Positions 17,666 to 25,750 of a stretch of 64,000 nucleotides of DNA are shown piece by piece. The translations under genes and the position numbers were made by a program. The DNA is from Paenibacillus sp. NEAU-GSW1 (lineage in GTDB: Bacteria; Bacillota; Bacilli; Paenibacillales; Paenibacillaceae). Position 1 is the stretch's first letter. Each line of letters opens with the position of its first letter. The stretch spans positions 28,176-92,175 of the forward strand of contig NZ_WOVL01000021.1 of NCBI RefSeq assembly GCF_009737085.1. The letters are read 5' to 3'. The notes under the pieces were generated by a model, which ran no database searches, had not been told where the DNA came from, and saw nothing but the letters and a program-made list of their open reading frames with translations.

Positions 17666-18904
17666 TTAAAGCTGTTTGCTTTGCACTTCTTCCAGACGAA
17701 TAACGCGCGTATGCTGCGTGTGGCTCCACTTTTTGTTGTTTTGCGTAAAGAAGGCGTGAACCGTAATCGGCCACCACGACAGCGTAAACAGCAGAAACGT
17801 CGGAATGCGCAGATACAGCTTCCAATTGACTTTCGCCAGGTACATCGAAAGCGGAATTTGAATAAATACGTACAGCATATACGGAATGCTCAGCCACAGC
17901 GGCAGGAGATTGTAAACCGAAGTGACGTAGTTGCCTCCCGACAATACGATATCGCCCCAAATTATCGCCGAGATGAAGAAGCCTGCCAAGTAGTTGTATG
18001 CGTTGAAAACATAAAGCGCGGCGTCGATCTTCGTCCAGCTGCCTTCTTTGATGCCCTGCCAAAGCAGCGGAAGCATATATTTGCGCGTTACGTCGAAATG
18101 GCCTTGCATCCAGCGAAGACGCTGACGAGCCGAAGCCTGGAACGTAATCGGCTTCTCGTCAAATACTTTTGCCTCATAATTAAATTTCGGGTAAATTCCG
18201 CGTTGGATACAACGTACGGTAAACTCGAGATCCTCAACAAGACTCGTTGCGCCCCAGCCCATTTCTTTCAGCAGCTTGGCATCAAAGCACATGCCTGTGC
18301 CGCCAAGGAAGTTGGCAAGCTTCAAGTTCGTTCTAGGCAGCTGCCAAAGGCGGTTGCAGAACCAGTAGTTAATCGCGTTTGCGGAACTAACCCACGAGTC
18401 GTTCGGGTTTTTCGTGTCAAGGTAACCTTGGATCACTTTGTTTCCATTGATCAGATCATTATTCATATATTGCAGGAAGTCAGTCGCCACAAGATTGTCA
18501 GCGTCAAAAATACATACGCCGTCATAGCTCTTCGGCATTTTCCACAGCTCTTTAAGCATCCATTCTACGGCATAGCCTTTGCCGCGCTGGTTCGTGTTAA
18601 CCCGTTCGCATGCATACACGCCGTCGTAGCTGTTTACAACTTTAACCGTTCCGTCTGTGCAGTTGTCGCAAATAACGAAAATATCGTACAGCTCGCGAGG
18701 ATATTTCATTTTCAATAAATTTTCGATCAATGCGCCTACTACCTGTTCCTCATTGTGAGCGGCGACAAGCAAAGCGAATTTCTTTTGCGGAGCATGAGAT
18801 AAATCTTCCTTTTTGCGGTGCCAGCCGTAAAACGTTAGAAACAGCTGGTACAAGCCGAGCAAAGCAAAAGCGATTTGAAACACAAACATTATCGTATTGA
18901 ACAT
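17666..18904 (-). CDS. membrane glycosyltransferase, family 2
   Basis: A 412-residue processive-type GT2 enzyme. An N-terminal membrane helix spans about residues 3-28. The GT-A domain follows, with FALLVAAHNEEQVVGALIENL, the DxD-type CIFDADN, LVEDLEFTVRCIQRG, and the QxxRW motif in ARQRLRWMQGHFD (about residue 268). Three or four C-terminal hydrophobic segments come next (YNYLAGFFISAIIWGDIVL, LLPLWLSIPYMLYVFIQIPL, FLLFTLSWWPITVHAFF). This is the layout of NAG- or hyaluronan-type polymer synthases. The polymer is not identifiable. It is transcribed alone, with AAGGGGGCAG upstream of the ATG. Confidence 0.85.
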   Translation of the reverse strand: MFNTIMFVFQIAFALLGLYQLFLTFYGWHRKKEDLSHAPQKKFALLVAAHNEEQVVGALIENLLKMKYPRELYDIFVICDNCTDGTVKVVNSYDGVYACERVNTNQRGKGYAVEWMLKELWKMPKSYDGVCIFDADNLVATDFLQYMNNDLINGNKVIQGYLDTKNPNDSWVSSANAINYWFCNRLWQLPRTNLKLANFLGGTGMCFDAKLLKEMGWGATSLVEDLEFTVRCIQRGIYPKFNYEAKVFDEKPITFQASARQRLRWMQGHFDVTRKYMLPLLWQGIKEGSWTKIDAALYVFNAYNYLAGFFISAIIWGDIVLSGGNYVTSVYNLLPLWLSIPYMLYVFIQIPLSMYLAKVNWKLYLRIPTFLLFTLSWWPITVHAFFTQNNKKWSHTQHTRVIRLEEVQSKQL

Positions 18905-19518
18905 TCGGTACTGCCCCCTTAAGACCCCTTTTTAATTGCCCGTTCTAATCACTGCGTCCAACTTGCGACTGCAGCCCCGACAGGCTCTTTATTATATATT
19001 TTCTCTACTTTGACGCACTTCGCTTATCTATATGGAAAAACGTCATCGTTGACTTTACTGATTTTCCACACAATGACCAACTTTGTCAAAAGCTTAATTT
19101 GCCGCCATTATGCGCAATCCAGCCAGAAAAACGCTTGCATGGCGTATGAATATCTCAATTACCTCCTTTTGCGGCGAATCAGCCTTATTTTCACCTGTTT
19201 GCTTTCTTTTTAGCCCTTCCGTCCTTACTAACGACAAGAGACGCTAAAAAGTTTCCCGGGCTATTGCTCCGCATTGTGTCAAAAACGTGAACGATTATGC
19301 GGCAAAACTTGCACTTCCATATCAGTTTTGCCAATAGGCCCATTTTGTAATACGGGGCTCCTTTATATAAATTTCAAAATGAAGTTATCTTTTTTTTAAA
19401 CATCTATATCGCAATATCGGTTATAATGTGTGCGAATCATGCATTCGTTTGCTCCGCAAACTTTAAGCACACGCTTTCGAAGTAAGTTTGCCCCGCAAAC
19501 TTTTTAGGAGGGACACAG
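18905..19518. other. 614-bp divergent intergenic region with two small hairpins
   Basis: No gene is visible. It separates the divergent GT2 and PAP2 genes. Near the PAP2 gene a TATAAT (19422-19427) is the likely -10. Two related hairpins lie in the untranslated leader: GTTTGC-TCC-GCAAAC (19447-19461) and AAGTTTGC-CCC-GCAAACTT (19484-19502). The second touches the AGGAGGG site. The remainder is AT-rich and without a structure I can name. Confidence 0.6.
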
Positions 19519-20079
19519 ATGAGACGAGTGATAGAAAAACTAAGAACCCGCGAACAACAGTTCATCATCTGGGCCAATCAACGGAGAATGCACAGAAGGC
19601 TGCATCGATGGATTGGAAAATGGCTGGCAACGATTACGCATATGGGCGGTGCTACTTTCACTTGCTCGAGCGCTTTGCTCTTCGCGCTTCTTGCGCCCGC
19701 GCCTTGGAACATGACGGGGTGGCAATGCTTTACCGCAGTCGTAATCAGTCATTTTCCGGTTTTTATCGTGAAGAGAAAATTCAAGAGGCTGCGCCCTTAT
19801 CAAGCGCTTGAGGGGATGAATACGGGAAGGAAACCGCTGGTCGATTCCTCATTTCCGTCCGGTCATACGACCGCCATATTTGCTTGGCTAATACCGCTGG
19901 TCGCCGCAAGCGGGACCTGGATTGTCATCGCGCTGCCGATCGCTGTTGTCATCGGCGTATCGGTCGGCTGGTCTAGAATGTACCTCGGACTCCATTATCC
20001 TTCCGATGTGGCCGTCGGCGCGCTGATCGGCACGCTGACAGCCATTGCGGTCGAATATAATTGGGTAAATCCGATCTAG
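19519..20079 (+). CDS. PAP2 family phosphatase (undecaprenyl-diphosphatase-like)
   Basis: A 186-residue integral membrane phosphatase with four to five hydrophobic segments. The three PAP2 motifs are present: KRKFKRLRP (about residues 85-93), FPSGHTT (112-118) with the catalytic His, and SRMYLGLHYPSD (152-163) with the second His and Asp. Such enzymes in Bacillus (BcrC/YodM types) dephosphorylate undecaprenyl diphosphate or lipid phosphates on the outer face of the membrane. The exact substrate here is not clear. AGGAGGG lies 6 bp upstream of the ATG. It converges on trmB. Confidence 0.88.
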   Translation: MRRVIEKLRTREQQFIIWANQRRMHRRLHRWIGKWLATITHMGGATFTCSSALLFALLAPAPWNMTGWQCFTAVVISHFPVFIVKRKFKRLRPYQALEGMNTGRKPLVDSSFPSGHTTAIFAWLIPLVAASGTWIVIALPIAVVIGVSVGWSRMYLGLHYPSDVAVGALIGTLTAIAVEYNWVNPI

Positions 20080-20117
20080 CCAGCCGCCGCACGAGTCGAT
20101 AGCCGTTCAACGAATGG

Positions 20118-20900
20118 CTATTCGTCCTCTTCCCGGCTTGCGAGTCCTGCTGCCGCTGCGGCATCAGCTGCCTCAGCAGCCGCCGCTTCACGGCGGGCAG
20201 CCTCGCGCTTGTTGGCGCGATGCTCGGCAAGCACGGCTTCGCCGACTACCGCTTCAAGCCGATAAATGGGCTGGCCCTTGCCCATAAACTTCATTTCATA
20301 TTCGGTAAATACGAGATCCTCGCGAGGCTCGTCCTTATGCAAATGAAGCGAGATGTTGCGCAAATGCATTTCCACTTCCGCGAAGCTGTTTAACGAAAAT
20401 TCAAACAGCGATTGCGAATCGGTCTTAAAATGAATTTCACCGCGCTCGTTCAGCAGCTGCTCATATTTCGCGAGAAACCGCGGATGTGTCAGCCTGCGGC
20501 GAGCGTGTTTGCTTTTCGGCCACGGATCGCTGAAATTCAGATGGATGCGCTGCAATTCTCCCGGCTCGAACATCGTCTCAATATGCTCGATATTTGCACG
20601 AAGCAACGCCAGATTCGGCGGATTGTCTACGCCCTGCTCTTGCCAAATTTCGCGCGCCTTCTCGCTTGCGCGGCGGATCAGCTCGTCATACATATCGACG
20701 CCGATAAAGTTGATATTAGGGTTGAGAGCGCTCATATGGCTAATAAAGCGTCCCTTGCCCATGCCAAGCTCGACATAAATCGGGTTGTCGTTGCCGAAAA
20801 ACTCGCGCCATTTGCCTTTAAGCGGCGCTCCGTCAAGCACGACCAGCTCCGGTTGCGCCTCTATGCTTTCACGAATTCCTTTTCTTCCTCTTAAACGCAT
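20118..20900 (-). CDS. trmB: tRNA (guanine-N7)-methyltransferase
   Basis: A 260-residue SAM-dependent enzyme that makes m7G46 in tRNA. Motif VELGMGKGRFISHMSALNPNINFIGVDMYDELI is the SAM-binding region, and HLNFSDPWPKSKHARRRLTHPRFL is the family hallmark for tRNA binding and catalysis. Typical TrmB proteins end after about 215-220 residues. This one carries an extra tail of about 40 residues, very rich in Ala, Glu and Arg (REAARREAAAAEAADAAAAA). AGGAGG stands 10 bp upstream. Transcribed alone. Confidence 0.94.
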   Translation of the reverse strand: MRLRGRKGIRESIEAQPELVVLDGAPLKGKWREFFGNDNPIYVELGMGKGRFISHMSALNPNINFIGVDMYDELIRRASEKAREIWQEQGVDNPPNLALLRANIEHIETMFEPGELQRIHLNFSDPWPKSKHARRRLTHPRFLAKYEQLLNERGEIHFKTDSQSLFEFSLNSFAEVEMHLRNISLHLHKDEPREDLVFTEYEMKFMGKGQPIYRLEAVVGEAVLAEHRANKREAARREAAAAEAADAAAAAGLASREEDE

Positions 20901-21044
20901 GTTGATGATGTCCTCCTACAATCCATTGGATCAATAAACTGATACTTATTTTGCCCAAGTTCCGTCCGGTTGTAAAGGGCTTGGACAAACAAGCGTACAC
21001 GCTGCCTCTGTGCAGCGGCATACGCTGCGTTTCGCAATGACCAT

Positions 21045-21075
21045 GAAAAAGCCGCAGGAGCAATCCCGCGGCTTA
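21045..21075 (-). terminator. terminator of the 67-aa protein gene
   Basis: AAGCCGC / GCGGCTT stem around GGGATTGCTCCT. On the minus strand it is followed by TTTTTC. Confidence 0.7.
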
Positions 21076-21106
21076 AATTTAGCCAATGGCTAATTATTTT
21101 TTGTAC

Positions 21107-21310
21107 TTAGGTAAGCATGCGATAGTCGATCGGAGCGCTGCTCGAATCGATTTCGAACGTTTCTTCCAGCACTTCGTTCAGCTTTCTGCGTGCAGACACC
21201 TCAATATGATGATTGTTGGGGAAACGGACGCCGCTAAGCGCCATCAGTTCTTTCACTGTCAATTCTACCTTTACCAATTCGTCGCCATGCGGAATTTTTG
21301 TTTGGCTCAT
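21107..21310 (-). CDS. small uncharacterised protein, 67 aa
   Basis: The sequence starts MSQTKIPHGDELVKVELTVK and contains ALSGVRFPNNHHIEVSARRK and an acidic end. No cysteines and no membrane segment. GAGGTGA lies 8 bp upstream of the ATG and a clean terminator follows, so it is likely a real gene. I do not recognise the family. Confidence 0.7.
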   Translation of the reverse strand: MSQTKIPHGDELVKVELTVKELMALSGVRFPNNHHIEVSARRKLNEVLEETFEIDSSSAPIDYRMLT

Positions 21311-21657
21311 TACAGATCACCTCATCGATTTTATTTACAGCATTTCCAGTTAATCGACGTTCTATGACAATCAGTACGAATAGAGTATGTTAGGTTTTTT
21401 TGTTGTCTTGTCGCACTTTTAATATAACAGATCGTGTTAGGTTTAGCAAGCCCAATTTGTGGTGAAAGCGTTATTTTTTCCAGTTGTTTTTTGATCCGCA
21501 AATCCCCTTTCGCAGCATGGCAATTGCGGACGGTTTTCGGTAAAATAAAAAGCAATTCATTAGCTAAGGAGTGACTTTGAAGATGCAGAGTGACTTTGAG
21601 CTCCGCTCAAAGGTCCTGATGTCATGTTCAAAGATTCTGATGTAAGGAGGTGAACGC
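21311..21657. other. intergenic region with the ytqA leader
   Basis: The 347-bp divergent gap has no coding potential that I trust. TGGCAA and TAAAAT with a 17-bp spacer (about 21518-21546) may be the ytqA promoter. The leader contains the hairpin CTTTGAGC-TCC-GCTCAAAG (21594-21612) within TGACTTTGAGCTCCGCTCAA. It is nearly identical to a hairpin ahead of the DUF1904 gene (38489-38507). A second, weaker copy (GTTCAAAGATTCTGATGT) follows before the AGGAGGTG site. Confidence 0.6.
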
Positions 21658-22614
21658 ATGAACGCTTTGCAGCTATCGCCTGAGCCGCAGCTTTGGGGCG
21701 ACAAACGATTTCATACCTGGAACTACGAGATGCGGGAGCATTTCGGGGAAAAAGTGTTTAAAGTGACGCTCGACGCCGGCTTCACCTGTCCGAACCGCGA
21801 CGGCTCGATTGCCAAGGGCGGCTGTACCTTTTGCAGCGCCAGAGGCTCCGGAGATTTCGCCGGCAGTAGACGCGACGATCTCGTCACGCAATTCAATACG
21901 ATCCGCGACCGCCAGCATTTGAAATGGCCGGACGCGAAATATATCGGCTATTTCCAAGCTTATACCAACACTTATGCTCCATTGGAGGAGCTGCGCGAGT
22001 ATTATGAAATCATCTTGCAGCAGCCCGGCGTTGTCGGCTTGTCGATCGCAACGCGTCCCGACTGTTTGCCGGACGATGTCGTGGACTACTTGGCGGAGCT
22101 GAATGAGCGAACTTACCTGTGGGTGGAGATGGGGCTGCAGACAATCCATGAGTCGACCTCCGCTCTCATTAACCGCGCACACGACACCGATTGTTATCTT
22201 GATGCAGTGCGCCGCCTTCGCAAGCGCGGCATTCGCGTCTGCGCCCATATTATTTACGGCTTGCCGCAAGAAACGCATGAAATGATGCTCGATACCGGAC
22301 GCGCTGTCGCCCAAATGGACGTGCAAGGGATTAAAATTCATCTGCTTCACTTGATGCGCAAAACGCCGATGGTGAAGCAATACGAAGCCGGCCTGCTGCG
22401 GTTTCTGGAGCAGGACGAGTACATTAAACTGATCGTCGATTCGCTTGAATTTCTGCCGCCGGAAATGATCGTCCATCGGCTGACCGGAGACGCGCCGCGC
22501 AGCCTGCTGATCGGGCCGATGTGGAGCATGAACAAGTGGGCTGTGCTCAACGGTATCGACGACGAGCTGAAACGCCGAGATTCGTGGCAAGGCAAGCATT
22601 GGAGGAAGGTTTAA
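21658..22614 (+). CDS. ytqA: TIGR01212 family radical SAM protein, YtqA
   Basis: A 318-residue radical SAM enzyme. The cluster motif is CPNRDGSIAKGGCTFCSARG (about residues 39-58). WVEMGLQTIHESTSALINRAHD, AHIIYGLPQETHEMMLDT and KIHLLHLMRKTPM follow, all hallmarks of the YtqA/YhcC family. Recent work in Bacillus links YtqA (proposed name MnmL) to modification of the tRNA wobble uridine, upstream of the methylation done by YtqB/MnmM, and I state this from memory. The next gene starts 1 bp after its stop, which supports a shared pathway. AAGGAGGTG lies 6 bp upstream of the ATG. Confidence 0.9.
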   Translation: MNALQLSPEPQLWGDKRFHTWNYEMREHFGEKVFKVTLDAGFTCPNRDGSIAKGGCTFCSARGSGDFAGSRRDDLVTQFNTIRDRQHLKWPDAKYIGYFQAYTNTYAPLEELREYYEIILQQPGVVGLSIATRPDCLPDDVVDYLAELNERTYLWVEMGLQTIHESTSALINRAHDTDCYLDAVRRLRKRGIRVCAHIIYGLPQETHEMMLDTGRAVAQMDVQGIKIHLLHLMRKTPMVKQYEAGLLRFLEQDEYIKLIVDSLEFLPPEMIVHRLTGDAPRSLLIGPMWSMNKWAVLNGIDDELKRRDSWQGKHWRKV

Positions 22615-22615
22615 A

Positions 22616-23203
22616 ATGGGATTTCTTTCTGTACTGGGCATGGCGCATAAGTGGATTGCGGAACGGACTCATCCGGGCGATATCGTCATTGACGCGACAG
22701 CGGGCACCGGCGTAGACGCGCTTGCTCTCGCCACTCTCGTCGGACCGAAGGGTACCTTGTATGCGTTCGATATTCAGCAGGACGCGCTCGACCGGACGAG
22801 GACGCGGCTTGCAGCGCTGGACGCGGACGGCAGGCTTCCCGCCTTGCGCCTGCTTCTCCGCAGCCATGCAGAAATGGCTGCAGCCGTTGCTCCGGAAGCT
22901 GCAGGCAACGTAGCCGCCGTCATGTTTAATCTCGGCTATTTGCCGGGAGGCGACGAAACGGTCATAACGGAGCCGGCGACAACGATTGCTGCCCTGAATG
23001 CGGCTTTGTCGCTGCTTCGCCCCGGCGGGATCGTCACTTGCGTCCTCTACCCGGGCCATCCCGGCGGAGAGATCGAGGCTGCTGCCGTTGAAGCATGGGC
23101 ATCGCAGCTGCCAGGCGCGGCCGCAGCCGCGATGCTGTACCGGCAGCCGCAGAGACAAACCGCGCCATACTTAATTGCCGTTGAAAAACGACGGCAAGCT
23201 TAA
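22616..23203 (+). CDS. mnmM: class I SAM methyltransferase, YtqB/MnmM
   Basis: A 195-residue Rossmann methyltransferase. DATAGTGVDALALATLVG (about residues 24-41) is SAM motif I, FDIQ is the acidic loop, and FNLGYLPGGDE (about 104-114) is the substrate-side motif typical of YtqB. In B. subtilis YtqB (MnmM) methylates nm5(s2)U34 of tRNA to mnm5(s2)U. Its start is coupled to ytqA (stop TAA, one base, ATG) with GGAGGAAGG inside the end of ytqA. The pair therefore forms a two-gene operon for wobble-uridine modification. Confidence 0.9.
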   Translation: MGFLSVLGMAHKWIAERTHPGDIVIDATAGTGVDALALATLVGPKGTLYAFDIQQDALDRTRTRLAALDADGRLPALRLLLRSHAEMAAAVAPEAAGNVAAVMFNLGYLPGGDETVITEPATTIAALNAALSLLRPGGIVTCVLYPGHPGGEIEAAAVEAWASQLPGAAAAAMLYRQPQRQTAPYLIAVEKRRQA

Positions 23204-23225
23204 AAAGCTAAGCCCTACATATTGA

Positions 23226-23652
23226 TAACGCTGTGTGACAGCGCTATTTCACCAACGTGCCTGCCGTTCGACCAAATAACACTGTGCAACAGTGCTATTT
23301 CAACGAAATTGTGCGCAGCCCAGCCAATTTTGAAATATAAAGCTGTGCCACAGCGCTATTTCACCAACGTGCCTGCCGTTCGACCAAATAACACTGTGCG
23401 ACAGTGCTATTTCAACGAAATTGTGCGCAGCCCAGCCAATTTTGAAATATAAAGCTGTGCCACAGCGCTATTTCACCAACGTGCCTGCCGTTCGACCAAA
23501 TAACACTGTGCGACAGTGCTATTTCAACGAAATTGTGCGCAGCCCAGCCAATTTTGAAATATAAAGCTGTGCCACAGCGCTATTTCACCAACGTGCCTGC
23601 CGTTCGACCAAATAACACTGTGCGACAGTGCTATTTCAACGAAATTGTGCGC
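23226..23652. repeat. 112-bp tandem repeat array, nearly four copies
   Basis: A 112-bp unit starts at 23230, 23342, 23454 and 23566 and stops after about 86 bp of the fourth copy. Copies 2 to 4 are identical as far as I can see, and the first differs at two or three bases. Each unit holds two palindromes, GCTGTGCCACAGC and CACTGTGCGACAGTG, both followed by CTATTTCA and spaced alternately 51 and 61 bp. It fills the gap between the 3' ends of mnmM and the convergent radical SAM gene. Confidence 0.93.
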
Positions 23653-23720
23653 CAACAGGAGTCAAATTACCGTCCCCGCCAGTTCGCGCATGAGATCAAC
23701 TAAGTTGCAACCAGCATTGC

Positions 23721-23769
23721 GCTAAACCGAAAAAGACGCCTTCAATGAAGGCGTCTTTTTCGGTTTAGC
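23721..23769. terminator. strong bidirectional terminator
   Basis: A near-perfect stem of about 22 bp (GCTAAACCGAAAAAGACGCC pairing with its complement to 23769) is flanked by T5 inside the stem on both strands. It serves the convergent mnmM and radical SAM genes. Confidence 0.9.
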
Positions 23770-23785
23770 GGCATTTTTTTGTCGG

Positions 23786-25606
23786 TTAAGCGCCGGCCGT
23801 TTCCGCAGCTCCGTCTTTTAACATGTAGGCCTTTGGCACCGGCTTTCCGCCGTTTCCGTTGTCGAGCGCATACAGGACAGCGAGCAGCGTCCGCGTATCC
23901 TTGCGGACTTCCCCCTTTTCCAAGTAAGCTTCCAAATCAAACGGCAGCATCTCAATGACCGCATGCTTGTGCAGCTCCTTCTCCGACAGGCCATGTGCGG
24001 CAAACCCGGCAGAAACGTCCTCCGGCCGTTCGACAAGGCGGCGCATCCAAGCGCCCCATTCCGCTTTATCCATCGTAAACGCCCACCACGTTTTGCGCGG
24101 CTTGTAGTTGTGATTGAGGAAATAGTCGTATTTCATCAGCCCAAGCACGACATCCAAATCGAGCTTATCCCGGCCTTCCGAAGCCGCATCATCGCGATAA
24201 GCGTTCAGGAACGACCATAGACGGGAGAACAAATCCTCCAGCTGATGGCCGATTTTTTGCCAGCCTTGCGCTTCCCAATAGTCGCCAAACGACTGGAAGA
24301 ACGCAAAAGCGGAAGGAAACACGTTGTCGATCAGATGCAGCAGCGTGCGGTCCATCCGATGCGCGTTCCAATACTTCTCAAGCACGTCTTCTACCCGCTT
24401 AATGCGCACGATATCGCCAAACGGCATCAAGTCGTTGCCCAGCATTTCATACGGGGAGTGATCCATATAAATATAGCCCCATTTTTCGGCGTCGCGGCGA
24501 AGTCCGGTGCCGCGCAGCATTTTCAGAAAACCAAGCTGCAGTTCCTCTGGACGCAGAGCGAACACGTCGTTAAAAGTGCCCGTAAACGTATCATAGTTTT
24601 CAAGCGGCAAGCCGGCGATCAAATCGAGGTGCTGATCGATTTTCCCGGACTCCTTCACTTTCGTGACGGTGCGCACCAGCTTGGACCAGTTCTGTCTGCG
24701 CTGGACAGCGAGGTTTGTCGGATCGTTCGTCGACTGAACGCCGATTTCAAAGCGGAATATGCCAGGCGGCGCATGTTCCGCCAAGTAGTCTAGCACCTCA
24801 GGGCGCATAATATCGGCTGTGATTTCAAATTGGAATACACAGCCGCGATGGTTCTCGATAAGAAACTGAAAAATTTCCAGCGCATAGTCCCGTTTAATAT
24901 TAAAGGTACGGTCGACGAATTTAATAAGTTTGGCTCCTGAATCAATTAAATACAAAATGTCCGCCTTCGTCCGTTCCATATCGAAGTAACGTACGCCGAC
25001 CTCGATGCTGGACAAGCAGAACTGGCAGCTGAACGGGCAGCCGCGGCTCGTCTCGAAATAGACAATCCGGTTCGCAAGCGTCGGCAAATCCTCCTTGAAG
25101 CGGTAAGGCGACGGCAGCGTCGCGAGGTCGAGTTTCGGACGTCCGGGATTAATTAGCACTTCAACGCGATCCTCGCGCTGTTTGCGATAAGCAAGTCCGA
25201 ATACCATATGGAATTTGCCTGCTCCCTCAAGCTCCGTAAGCAAATGGTGAAACGTCTCTTCCCCTTCGCCAACGACGATAAAATCAACCTCAGGGATGCG
25301 TTCCATCCAATAGTCCGTATCGTAGCTGACCTCCGGTCCTCCTAGGACGATCTTCAGCTCCGGCTTGATTTTTCGAAGCATATTGATAACCGTAATGGTC
25401 TCTTCGATATTCCAAATATAGCAGGAGAAGCCTACGACATCCGGGTTGCGCGTGAAAAGATCGGACACGATATTCATAGCCGGGTCCTTAATCGTATATT
25501 CGACGATGTCGATATCGAAATCTTTCGCGCTGTATGCCTTCAAGCAACGAAGCGCAAGCGACGTGTGAATATATTTAGCGTTTAATGTAGTCAATACGAC
25601 TTTCAT
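23786..25606 (-). CDS. B12-binding-type radical SAM protein with DUF4080-like C-terminus
   Basis: A 606-residue protein. Residues 1-140 form a cobalamin-binding-type Rossmann domain (LTTLNAKYIHTSLALRCLKAY, GFSCYIWNIEETI, VLGGPEVSYD). The radical SAM core follows, with the cluster motif SRGCPFSCQFCLSS (about residues 194-207), then LIKFVDRTFN and RFEIGVQSTN. The C-terminal third has the DUF4080 style (YDYFLNHNYKPRKTWWAF). The substrate is unknown. MKVVLTTLNAKYIHTSLALR with GAGAGGG 8 bp upstream is the start; the longer frame to 25726 runs into a terminator hairpin. Single gene. Confidence 0.9.
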   Translation of the reverse strand: MKVVLTTLNAKYIHTSLALRCLKAYSAKDFDIDIVEYTIKDPAMNIVSDLFTRNPDVVGFSCYIWNIEETITVINMLRKIKPELKIVLGGPEVSYDTDYWMERIPEVDFIVVGEGEETFHHLLTELEGAGKFHMVFGLAYRKQREDRVEVLINPGRPKLDLATLPSPYRFKEDLPTLANRIVYFETSRGCPFSCQFCLSSIEVGVRYFDMERTKADILYLIDSGAKLIKFVDRTFNIKRDYALEIFQFLIENHRGCVFQFEITADIMRPEVLDYLAEHAPPGIFRFEIGVQSTNDPTNLAVQRRQNWSKLVRTVTKVKESGKIDQHLDLIAGLPLENYDTFTGTFNDVFALRPEELQLGFLKMLRGTGLRRDAEKWGYIYMDHSPYEMLGNDLMPFGDIVRIKRVEDVLEKYWNAHRMDRTLLHLIDNVFPSAFAFFQSFGDYWEAQGWQKIGHQLEDLFSRLWSFLNAYRDDAASEGRDKLDLDVVLGLMKYDYFLNHNYKPRKTWWAFTMDKAEWGAWMRRLVERPEDVSAGFAAHGLSEKELHKHAVIEMLPFDLEAYLEKGEVRKDTRTLLAVLYALDNGNGGKPVPKAYMLKDGAAETAGA

Positions 25607-25672
25607 AGCGATACCCTCTCTGCCTTCAATCAAGATGCTTCCTATTGTACCGAAAAGCGCCGCAAAAAAGAA

Positions 25673-25711
25673 GGGGCTCTCCGTCAGCGTACATGCTGAA
25701 CGGAGAACCCC
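25673..25711 (-). terminator. terminator of the secreted protease gene
   Basis: GGGG.TCTCCGT pairs with ACGGAGA.CCCC, and on the minus strand it is followed by TTCTTTTTTG. It lies 40 bp after the protease stop codon. Confidence 0.75.
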
Positions 25712-25750
25712 CGGCATTGAAAACAAATGTATCCGATTGAATGATAATAA

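Noticed and set aside
20099..20121. hairpin ATAGCC.TTC / GAA.GGCTAT as a terminator of trmB or the PAP2 gene
   Set aside because: It overlaps the trmB stop codon and lacks a T-run on either strand, so I do not call it.
23222..23452. 76-residue frame in the tandem repeats
   Set aside because: Frame exists only because the 112-bp unit is open in this phase; it repeats itself and has no ribosome binding site.
23226..23652. CRISPR array
   Set aside because: The two spacer-like segments are the same in every unit, the pitch alternates 51/61 bp, the repeats are palindromes of about 15 bp, and no cas genes are present.
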